A stretch of DNA of 64,000 bases from Pseudomonas sp. 8Z (lineage in GTDB: Bacteria > Pseudomonadota > Gammaproteobacteria > Pseudomonadales > Pseudomonadaceae). The first letter of the stretch is position 1, and each line of letters starts with the position of its first letter. The notes beneath the pieces are model-generated. The model was not told where the DNA came from, searched no databases, and was given only the letters and a program-made list of their open reading frames with translations. Made by a program: the position numbers and the translations under genes. This document shows positions 57,146-64,000 of this stretch, in pieces. The stretch spans positions 445,755-509,754 of the forward strand of contig NZ_LR733827.1 in the NCBI RefSeq assembly GCF_902506535.1. Direction: 5' to 3'.

Positions 57146-60100
57146 TGGATCTTGGTCTGACCCTGACTCCGGCACAGAAACAACTGGCCGAGGCCAATGC
57201 GCAGGGGTATCGCTGGGTGCGGATGGCCCTTGCAGGCACTGCGCCTGAGCGCGTCGAGCAGCGCCTGCGTGATCTGCTCAATCGCCATGCGGCGCTGCGT
57301 CTGCGCTACCAGCGCCCGCTCGGCGCCACGGGCTTGCGCCAGCGCGTGACCGAGCCGGGCGAGTTGCGTCTGGACTGGCGCCAGGCTGCGGCAGGCATGG
57401 ACGCGGCCACCTGGCAGCGCGAGGCTCAGGCGCATTGCCAGGCACAGCAGCCTGATCTGTTGGCCTGGTGGTGTGATCAACAGTTATGGCTGGCGCTGCC
57501 AACCTACTCGCTGGATCTGCGCAGCTTCGAGCAACTGCGGTGCGAGCTGTTGGGGAATGGCGTTGCGGGCGATGACGAGCCGATGCAGTACAGCGATTAC
57601 GCCGAGTGGATCGCCGGTCTGCAACTGGACGAGGACGCCGAGCAGGGCGCGCAGTTCTGGCGCAACCAGGCTTTGCAGGAGGTGCCGGGGCAACGCCTGA
57701 TCGAGCGCTACGGCATGGCCAGTGGCGCTCGCGCCTGCGTGCAGCAGACGCTCGAACCTGCATTGCGTTCGGCCGTGCAGGCACTGGCCGAGGCTGAGGC
57801 ACTGGGCGTCGAGCCGCTGGCCCTGGCGGCCTGGGGCGCGCTGCTCAGCCGACTCAATGGCCAGCGTCACGCACAAATGGGCCTGCAGCACGATCCGCGT
57901 GACGATTATCAGGAGTTGCAGGGCGCTTACGGGGTGTTCGAGCAGACTCTGCCGATGCAGGTGCATCTGTCCGAGCACGCCAGTTGGCTCAGCTTGGCGC
58001 GGCAACTGGCGCGGCAACTGGAGAACGCCGTGCTCTGGCAGGAATACCTCGGCCAGGCCGAGCTGCTGCCGGAGTGGCGCGCCAGCTATCAGGCCGGTTT
58101 GCGCATGCAGCAGGTCAGTGAGGTACAAGGGCTGCAGGCCTTGTCCTTCGACACGCCGATGGAACTGCAACTGCACTGGCTGCTGGATGAATCCGGCCAG
58201 GGCCAGTTGGCGCTGGTGTATGACAGCGGGCTGTATCGCCGTGAGCAGATGCAGCTATTGCTGCGCCGCTATGTGCACTGGCTCGGCCAACTGCTGCAGG
58301 CGCCGCAAGCGCCGCTGGACAGCCTGGATGCCTTGTTGGCCGAGGAGGCGCAGCCAGCGGCGGCGGTCGAGGGATTGCCCGCTGACGAGGATATCGTCGA
58401 GCGCTTGCGTGCCCATGCGCGCAACCAGCCAGATAGTCCGGCGCTGCGCGATGGTCAGCAGGTGTTGTCTTACGCTGAACTGGATGAGCTGAGCGATCGT
58501 GTCGCCGGTAGCTTGCAGCAGGCGGGCGTCGGCCCGGATCAGGTGGTGGCGCTGCTGCTGCCGCGCAGTGCGCAGATGCTGGTGGCCATGCTGGCCTGCT
58601 TCAAAGCCGGTGCGGCATACCTGCCGCTGGATCCAGCGCAGCCGCCGCTGCGTTTGCTCAGCATTCTCGACGATGCCAAGCCTGCGTTGTTGTTGCATCT
58701 CGATGAGCTGACGAGCACCTACGGGTTGCCCAGCCTGACCTGGGCACAGGCCATCGACGGGCCAGCGCTCAGTGCGCCTGTGGCCACCGCAGGGCAACAC
58801 CTGGCTTATGTGCTCTACACCTCGGGCACCAGCGGCAAGCCAAAAGGTGTGCAGATCGAACAGGGCCAACTGCGCCACTATGCGAACCAGATCACCCGTG
58901 CCCTGGATCTGCCGGCTGGGGCTCACTACGGGCTGGTGTCGTCGCTGCTTGCCGATCTGGGTAACACCGTGCTGTACCCAGCCTGGTTGCAGGGCGGCTG
59001 CGTGCACCTGCTGAGCCAGGCCAGCGTCACCGACGCGCAGGCCTTCGCCGACGAGTTGCGCGAGCATCCGCTGGATGTACTGAAGATCGTTCCGTCGCAC
59101 CTTGAGGCCTTGATCGGCGAGCATCCGCTGGAGGGTGTGCTGCCGCGTCAGGTGCTGGTGCTCGGTGGTGAAGCGGTGGGCGAGAGCTTGCTGGCGCGGC
59201 TGGCACAGGCAGGTGCTGGCTGCCGTCTATACAACCACTACGGGCCGAGCGAAACCACGGTAGGCGTGCTCTGGCGCGCCATCGACATCGAGCAGGGCGT
59301 GAGCGGCACGGCCTTGAACCAGGTGCTTGGCAACAACCGCATTTGCCTGCTCGACGAACAACAGCGCCCCGTTCCCTGTGGGCAGGCGGGCGAGTTGTGC
59401 GTGGCCGGCGCCAGTGTCGGCCGTGGCTACCTGGGTAATGTCGGCGGCGCGGCGTTCGGCGTTGACCCGCTGTCCGGTGCGCGCCTGTATCGCACCGGCG
59501 ATCTGGCGCTGCGCCAGGCCGATGGCGCCTTGCGCATCCTCGGGCGCAACGATCAGCAGGTGAAGATTCGCGGTTTCCGCCTGGAGTTGGCGGAGGTCGA
59601 GCATGCCTTGCGTGGCTTGCCAGGCGTACAGCAGGCAGCGGTACTGCTCGATGGCGAACGCCTGCTGGCCTTTATCGTGGAGGATGAGGGGCAGAGCCGC
59701 GCGGCGAACCTGCTGCGTGACGACCTGGCCCGGCAACTGCCCGATTACATGCTGCCTGCCGGTATCTTCGCCCTTAAATCCCTGCCGCTGAACAGCAACG
59801 GCAAGCTGGATCGCCAGGCGCTGCTCGAACGTGCCCGGCAGCGATTGCAGGGCGCGCGCGTGGCGCCGGTCGGCGAGCTGGAAAGCGCCGTGCTGGAAAT
59901 CTGGTGCCGCGTGCTCGGCGTCGAGGATCTCGGCGTGACTGACAACTTCTTCGCCATGGGCGGACACTCGCTGGCGGCGATCAAGGTGGTGGCACTGATT
60001 CGCGAGCAACTGGGGCTCAACCCGCCAACCAATCTGCTGTTCGAGCGGCAGACCGTGCGCGAGCTGGTGCAGAGCCTCGATCAGGGCGCGAGTGGCGAGG

Positions 60101-60924
60101 GCTGGCAGGTGCTTAATGAGGTGGCCGGTGAAACGCCTGCTGTGCTGCTGGTGCACGGTGCTCAGGGCCATCTGCAAGCCTACCGAGCGCTGATCGAACA
60201 ATTGGGCGAGCAGCAGGCGGTTTATGGTCTGGCAGCATTCGCCGACGGTTGGCAGGAGGCTGATCTGGACGCGCTGCTGCAGCGCTATGTGCAGAGCATG
60301 CCCGCGTCGCTCAAACAGCGCCCGCTGGTGCTGCTTGGCTGGAGCCTGGCGTCGCGTCTGGCATTGCTGTTGACGCCGCATCTGCAAGCGGCGGGTTTCG
60401 ATGTCCAGGCCCTGGCGGTGGTGGATCACGACCCGCAGCGCAGCCTGGCGGGCGAGGGCGATGAAGGCGGGCAGTTGCTCGCCGACCTGGCCTTTCAGTG
60501 CCGTAGTCAGTCGCGACCGCTTGGTAAATCGCTGCGCGAGCGTCTGGGGCGGCAACTGGCCGATTGCGATTATGCCGAGGGCGTGACGCGGCTGCTGGCT
60601 GACGCCGAGGTGCGTGAGCATCTGCAATGGGACGGCGCCGATGCCGAGCTGCAGGCCATGCTGGTGCGTTATCGAGCGATCAAGACGCGTTTGTACGAGC
60701 AAGCGTTGCCGGCGGTCGAGGTGCCCATCTGGCTGTGGCGAGGTAACGCCCACGGCGATCTGCGCGCGCAATGGCAGGCGCACACGCGTAACACGCTGCG
60801 TGATCTCAGCCTGGATGTCGGCCATCATGCGCTCCTTGCCGAGCCGCGTCTGAGTGCGGATCTGTTGTCCTTGCTGGCGCCGAGCATTGCGCCGCAACAC
60901 CAAGCCGAGAAGGTGCCTAACTGA
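57142..60924 (+). CDS. NRPS 4: interface-like domain–A(Asp)–T–TE
   Basis: A 1260-residue terminating synthetase. Residues 1–405 have the length and several motifs of a condensation domain (YSDYAEWI, QFWRNQAL), but the catalytic HHxxxD is T121-Y-S-L-D125, so it cannot condense. It resembles the 'interface' domains described beside Asp beta-hydroxylases. The A domain (about 425–890) has code DLTKVGHVGK (Asp). The carrier serine is S943. The thioesterase (about 985–1255) has nucleophile S1068 in LLGWSLAS and histidine H1228/1229; it releases the peptide as an acid or a ring. GGAGGTGA precedes the ATG, which overlaps the NRPS3 stop. Confidence 0.92.
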   Translation: MMDLGLTLTPAQKQLAEANAQGYRWVRMALAGTAPERVEQRLRDLLNRHAALRLRYQRPLGATGLRQRVTEPGELRLDWRQAAAGMDAATWQREAQAHCQAQQPDLLAWWCDQQLWLALPTYSLDLRSFEQLRCELLGNGVAGDDEPMQYSDYAEWIAGLQLDEDAEQGAQFWRNQALQEVPGQRLIERYGMASGARACVQQTLEPALRSAVQALAEAEALGVEPLALAAWGALLSRLNGQRHAQMGLQHDPRDDYQELQGAYGVFEQTLPMQVHLSEHASWLSLARQLARQLENAVLWQEYLGQAELLPEWRASYQAGLRMQQVSEVQGLQALSFDTPMELQLHWLLDESGQGQLALVYDSGLYRREQMQLLLRRYVHWLGQLLQAPQAPLDSLDALLAEEAQPAAAVEGLPADEDIVERLRAHARNQPDSPALRDGQQVLSYAELDELSDRVAGSLQQAGVGPDQVVALLLPRSAQMLVAMLACFKAGAAYLPLDPAQPPLRLLSILDDAKPALLLHLDELTSTYGLPSLTWAQAIDGPALSAPVATAGQHLAYVLYTSGTSGKPKGVQIEQGQLRHYANQITRALDLPAGAHYGLVSSLLADLGNTVLYPAWLQGGCVHLLSQASVTDAQAFADELREHPLDVLKIVPSHLEALIGEHPLEGVLPRQVLVLGGEAVGESLLARLAQAGAGCRLYNHYGPSETTVGVLWRAIDIEQGVSGTALNQVLGNNRICLLDEQQRPVPCGQAGELCVAGASVGRGYLGNVGGAAFGVDPLSGARLYRTGDLALRQADGALRILGRNDQQVKIRGFRLELAEVEHALRGLPGVQQAAVLLDGERLLAFIVEDEGQSRAANLLRDDLARQLPDYMLPAGIFALKSLPLNSNGKLDRQALLERARQRLQGARVAPVGELESAVLEIWCRVLGVEDLGVTDNFFAMGGHSLAAIKVVALIREQLGLNPPTNLLFERQTVRELVQSLDQGASGEGWQVLNEVAGETPAVLLVHGAQGHLQAYRALIEQLGEQQAVYGLAAFADGWQEADLDALLQRYVQSMPASLKQRPLVLLGWSLASRLALLLTPHLQAAGFDVQALAVVDHDPQRSLAGEGDEGGQLLADLAFQCRSQSRPLGKSLRERLGRQLADCDYAEGVTRLLADAEVREHLQWDGADAELQAMLVRYRAIKTRLYEQALPAVEVPIWLWRGNAHGDLRAQWQAHTRNTLRDLSLDVGHHALLAEPRLSADLLSLLAPSIAPQHQAEKVPN

Positions 60925-62567
60925 TGATGTTATTGAGGGAACTGCTGATTGACGCGCGCTGGCGCATTCTCCTGGCGGTGCTGTGCAGTGCCTTGAGTGC
61001 GGCCAGCAGCATCGGTTTGATCGGCTATATCAACCGCAGCCTGGAGCAGGGCCTGGATAACCTGGGTCAGGCGCTGGCGCTGTTCGCCGGCCTGCTGTCG
61101 CTGCTGTTCGTCAGCGGCACCCTGGCCCAGTGGCTGCTGGTGCAGATCGGCCATCGCCTGGTCTATCAGTTGCGCCTGCGCCTGGTGGGTAAGGTGCTCG
61201 GCACCACACTGGAGCGCATCGAGCGACTGGGCAGCCCGCGCATCTACAACGCCCTGACCAAGGACGTAACCACCGTGGCCACGGCCTTCAAGCAATTGCC
61301 GATCTCCCTGTACAACGGCTTGCTGCTGCTGACGGGGCTGGCCTACATGGCCTGGCTGAGCCTGCCGTTCTTCGTCCTGACCCTGGTGGTGATCGCCTTC
61401 GGCGTAGCGCTCGATGTGCTGCTCGGGCGCCAGGTCAAGCGCTTGATGCAGCAGGTGCGGCAGCAGGATGACCGCTTGACCGAGCAGTTCGAGGCGACCA
61501 TCAACGGCCGCTGCGAACTGGCCTTGAGCCGGGAACGTCGGCAACTGCTGTACAACCAGCGCCTGGAGCCGATCGCCCGCGATTCTCTGCAGGCCTCGGT
61601 ACGCGCCGATACCCTGTGGGCGATCAACCTGAACTGGACCTCGCTGCTGGTGTTCCTGCTGATCGGTGCGCTGTTCTTCCTCGGCCAGGGCTTCGGGATG
61701 CTGAGCCAGCAGGTGGTGGTGGGTTACGTGCTGGCGATCATGTTCCTGCGTACGCCGATCTCGATGATCCTCGACGCCGTGCCAGCGGTGATTCGTGGTC
61801 ATGTCGCGTTGCAGGCCATCGACGATCTGGCGCTGGGTGAGCCGGTGCAGTTCACCCAGCCTGAGCAGACCTCCGAGCCTTTCCGTGAGTTGCGCCTGAG
61901 CAATGTGCAATACCGCTACCCCGGACAGAGCGACGAGTTCGCCTTCCACCTGGGGCCCATTGATCTGCAGGTTCGCCGGGGCGAGTTGATCTTCATTGTC
62001 GGTGGTAATGGCAGTGGCAAGTCCACATTGGCCAAACTGCTGACCGGCCTTTATCAGCCGAGCGAGGGGACGGTTGCGCTCAATGGCGTGACGCTAGATG
62101 CAGCTAACAGCGAATGGCACCGCGAGCATTTCGCGGCGATCTTCGCCGACTTCTACCTATTCGCCGATGTGCTCGGCGAGAACGGTCAGCTCGATGGGCT
62201 GGAGGAGCGGGTCGATCACTACCTGCAACGCCTGGGGCTGGCGCACAAGGTGCAGTTCGTGGAGGGGCGCCTGTCCACCACGGCTCTGTCGCAGGGGCAG
62301 CGCAAGCGTCTGGCATTGTTGCTGCTGATGATGGAGGGGCGCGAGGTGCTGCTGCTCGACGAGTGGGCAGCGGATCAGGACCCGGTGTTCCGCCACGTCT
62401 TCTACCACGAGCTGCTGCCCGAGCTGCAGGCCGCCGGCAAGACGATCATCGCCATCAGCCACGATGACCGCTACTTCGACGTGGCGGATCGCATCTACCG
62501 ACTCGACTACGGCCAACTGGTGGATTACGACCGTAGCAGCGAGAGTCCCTTCCAGGTGGTTAGGTAG
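60924..62567 (+). CDS. PvdE/SyrD-type cyclic-peptide ABC exporter
   Basis: A 547-residue half transporter with six N-terminal helices (about 1–300) fused to an ATPase. Walker A is GGNGSGKSTLAKLL from G360, the signature is TALSQGQRKRLALLL (Gln in place of the first Gly), and Walker B is EVLLLDEWAADQDPVFR. The DEWAADQDP form is typical of the PvdE/SyrD/YojI family that exports siderophores or peptide precursors across the inner membrane. The ATG at 60924 overlaps the NRPS4 stop by one base, so it is the last gene of the biosynthetic operon. It probably exports the finished peptide to the periplasm. Confidence 0.92.
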   Translation: MMLLRELLIDARWRILLAVLCSALSAASSIGLIGYINRSLEQGLDNLGQALALFAGLLSLLFVSGTLAQWLLVQIGHRLVYQLRLRLVGKVLGTTLERIERLGSPRIYNALTKDVTTVATAFKQLPISLYNGLLLLTGLAYMAWLSLPFFVLTLVVIAFGVALDVLLGRQVKRLMQQVRQQDDRLTEQFEATINGRCELALSRERRQLLYNQRLEPIARDSLQASVRADTLWAINLNWTSLLVFLLIGALFFLGQGFGMLSQQVVVGYVLAIMFLRTPISMILDAVPAVIRGHVALQAIDDLALGEPVQFTQPEQTSEPFRELRLSNVQYRYPGQSDEFAFHLGPIDLQVRRGELIFIVGGNGSGKSTLAKLLTGLYQPSEGTVALNGVTLDAANSEWHREHFAAIFADFYLFADVLGENGQLDGLEERVDHYLQRLGLAHKVQFVEGRLSTTALSQGQRKRLALLLLMMEGREVLLLDEWAADQDPVFRHVFYHELLPELQAAGKTIIAISHDDRYFDVADRIYRLDYGQLVDYDRSSESPFQVVR

Positions 62568-62571
62568 TGGG

Positions 62572-63300
62572 TTACTCGGGCGTTTTGTCGTGATCGAGCG
62601 GGCAACTGCTGCAATAGCCGATGCCGGGCAGGCGGTAGCGAATGCAGCAGATACGGCGTAGCCGCTGCGCTTCGCTGGTGCCGACATCCTTGTAGTGCAC
62701 TGGGGCGAACAGTGGGTTGCGTCGACCATTGGGGCGCAAGCGGCTTTCCAGTATGGCTCTGGCGGGCGCAGTGCAGCCTGGCGCCGCCAGTGGATGCAGT
62801 TCGAGCTGTGTGGTGACGAACTCGAAGGTGTTGCCGGCATTGCTCCAGAACAGTCGTGGTGATGCGCCTGAGGCACCAGCCATGATCTCGATTACCGGCT
62901 CCAGATGTCGCTCCATCAAGGTACTGAAGCGTTCGAAGGGCGAGCAGGGCGGCAGATTGTTGCCGTCATGCTGCAGGCGCAGGCCAAGGGGTTTGCCTTC
63001 TGCTGAGAGGGCCACACCAATATCGCCCAGGGCGATGGGCAGGTCGCGCTGCAGCAGCAGACTGGCGGCCAGTGTAGGGGCGAGAAAGCTGGTGAAATAC
63101 CACTTCGACCAGATGGAAGTCAGTGCCAGTAGATCGTCGGTGCCATGGCGTGCAGCCAGGGTGCGGATGAACTCAGCGAAGTGTTCTGCCTGAAACAGCC
63201 TTGAAGCGGCAAGTGCCTGGTCTTGCTCTGTGGCTATCTGCAGATTTTCCCCATAGGCAGCCAATGGGCCACTGAATAGCGGGGCAAGGCTGGCGATCAT
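62572..63300 (-). CDS. FhuF-like siderophore-iron reductase
   Basis: A 242-residue protein with the C-terminal CCx10Cx2C motif (C218, C219, C230, C233) that binds the [2Fe-2S] cluster of FhuF-type ferric reductases. The central part (LTSIWSKWYFTSFLAPTLAASLLLQ) is also family-typical. It should reduce imported ferric siderophore in the cytoplasm to free the iron. It converges on the exporter gene with only 4 bp between stops and diverges from mbtH. Its ribosome site is weak. The divergent 273-bp region carries a Fur-box-like site. Confidence 0.88.
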   Translation of the reverse strand: MIASLAPLFSGPLAAYGENLQIATEQDQALAASRLFQAEHFAEFIRTLAARHGTDDLLALTSIWSKWYFTSFLAPTLAASLLLQRDLPIALGDIGVALSAEGKPLGLRLQHDGNNLPPCSPFERFSTLMERHLEPVIEIMAGASGASPRLFWSNAGNTFEFVTTQLELHPLAAPGCTAPARAILESRLRPNGRRNPLFAPVHYKDVGTSEAQRLRRICCIRYRLPGIGYCSSCPLDHDKTPE

Positions 63301-63471
63301 CAGGAATGCTCATTACTGCCAGGCGGCAGAGGCGATGGTTTGGGGCAAGAGCAGTGAATTGTTAGGACCATGCTGAACGCTTGTTTATGAGACTCGTTAT
63401 CACTTATGGCATCGGCAGTATAAACGCACCGAACCTGGCAAGCGAAGCGAGTGGGATAAAAGTCAAAGATG

Positions 63472-63490
63472 CTTAATGATAATTGTTATT
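63472..63490 (+). promoter_or_regulatory. Fur box before mbtH
   Basis: AATGATAATTGTTATT inside this 19-bp window matches the canonical Fur 19-mer at about 13 of 16 core positions. A -10-like TATTAT (63496) lies 17 bp from TTAATG (63473), so Fur binding would cover the promoter. Confidence 0.65.
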
Positions 63491-63573
63491 AATTGTATTA
63501 TTCTGCAGGAGCATCTCGGGCATTCTGCGATGCTCGCGAATATTGGTATCAGCTCGCTAAAACGGAGTGAAAC

Positions 63574-63789
63574 ATGAGTCTGGACAGTCCTGAAACGCGC
63601 TTCCTGGTTGTGGTCAACGCTGAAGAGCAATACTCCATTTGGCCCGAGTACAAGGAAATACCACAAGGCTGGCGCGAGGCCGGCAAGCAGGGCAGCAAGG
63701 AGGAGTGCCTGGCCTATATCGACTCGGTGTGGACCGACATGCGCCCACTCAGCCTTCGTAACGCCATGCAGGTCGCGGATCGCGGCTGA
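63574..63789 (+). CDS. MbtH-like NRPS accessory protein
   Basis: A 71-residue MbtH-family protein. [53 protein letters not shown] contains the full family signature (N-x-E-x-QYS-x-WP, P-x-GW, CL-x-YI, WTDMRP-x-SLR). These proteins bind adenylation domains and are needed for their solubility or activity. The gene heads a plus-strand operon with a type II thioesterase and is under a Fur-box-like site. No other MbtH gene is visible in the window, so it should serve some or all of the seven A domains. Confidence 0.96.
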   Translation: MSLDSPETRFLVVVNAEEQYSIWPEYKEIPQGWREAGKQGSKEECLAYIDSVWTDMRPLSLRNAMQVADRG

Positions 63790-64000
63790 TGCAGCGGCCA
63801 TCCAGTCCCTGGTTTTCCGTGTTGGCAAGTGGCGCTCAGCTACCTGTGCTGCGACTGTATTGCTTTCCTTACGCTGGCGCAGGGCACACGGTTTTTCAGC
63901 ATTGGCGCGCCGGATTGCCAAGTGATATCGAACTGGCTTTGGTCAAGTTGCCTGGGCGCGGTGCGCGTTTTGGCGAGCCTCGCGCCACTTCGCTGGCCGA
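63789..64000 (+). CDS. Type II thioesterase (partial, cut by window end)
   Basis: The first 70 codons are present; the frame is open at the right edge. LRLYCFPYAGAGHTVFQHWRAGLPSDIELALVKLPGRGARFGEP is the N-terminal pattern of GrsT/PvdG-like editing thioesterases (CFPYAGxG, LPGRGxR). Such enzymes clear misprimed carrier domains. The ATG overlaps the mbtH stop (TGATG), so the two are co-translated. The catalytic Ser and His lie beyond the window. Confidence 0.88.
   Translation, partial: MQRPSSPWFSVLASGAQLPVLRLYCFPYAGAGHTVFQHWRAGLPSDIELALVKLPGRGARFGEPRATSLA

Noticed and set aside
60924..62567. Exporter as an MsbA-type lipid transporter
   Set aside because: The DEWAADQDP Walker B/D-loop form, the length near 550 and the position after NRPS4 favour the PvdE/SyrD peptide-exporter group.

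Overview
The window is high-GC, gammaproteobacterial chromosomal DNA from a Pseudomonas-type genome, probably the P. mendocina/oleovorans/alcaligenes lineage (the species is an inference). The evidence is a complete aru (AST) arginine-catabolism operon of Pseudomonas type, the block alaS–lysC–rsmA–tRNA-Ser–tRNA-Arg, an AmrZ orthologue, and REP/MITE-like intergenic repeats typical of the genus.

Layout. Positions 1–145 hold the end of an acyl-CoA ligase. From 341 to 3025 an MFS/DMT exporter pair lies divergent from a MarR regulator, with a perfect inverted-repeat operator between them. From 3317 to 11226 is the arginine succinyltransferase operon aruC-F-G-D-B, a small acidic protein, and aruE, with two ArgR-type half-sites upstream. 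From 11418 to 17765 are ltaE, alaS, lysC, rsmA, tRNA-Ser(GCU) and three near-identical tRNA-Arg(ACG) units separated by copies of a MITE-like element. From 17810 to 25976 are a DUF4124 protein, mgtE, amrZ, phnN, an Lrp regulator and a divergent fused indolepyruvate ferredoxin oxidoreductase, followed by tRNA-Arg(CCU) at 26065.

From about 26200 to the window end is a nonribosomal-peptide siderophore locus. It contains a TonB-dependent receptor (minus strand), a FecBCDE-like uptake ABC system, a stand-alone SyrP-like aspartyl beta-hydroxylase, four NRPS proteins (seven adenylation domains), a PvdE/SyrD-like exporter, an FhuF-like ferric reductase (minus strand), and an MbtH/type II thioesterase operon that runs off the edge. 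My reading of the adenylation pockets gives Asp – basic residue (possibly Dab) – X – X – Asp – Gly – Asp. The first Asp is probably D because its module ends in an epimerase. Two of the three Asp modules carry tandem carrier domains, and the third begins with a degenerate condensation ('interface-like') domain. There are two distinct Fe(II)/2-oxoglutarate hydroxylases, one free and one fused to the C-terminus of the third NRPS. The simplest model is a peptide siderophore chelating iron through up to three beta-hydroxyaspartates, exported by the ABC exporter, re-imported by the receptor and Fec system, and reduced by FhuF. A Fur-box-like site precedes mbtH and a weaker one precedes the receptor gene. 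A TubC-type docking domain and an N-terminal condensation domain on the first NRPS imply an acyl starter or an unseen upstream partner, so the product cannot be fully predicted from this window. I cannot name a known siderophore that matches.
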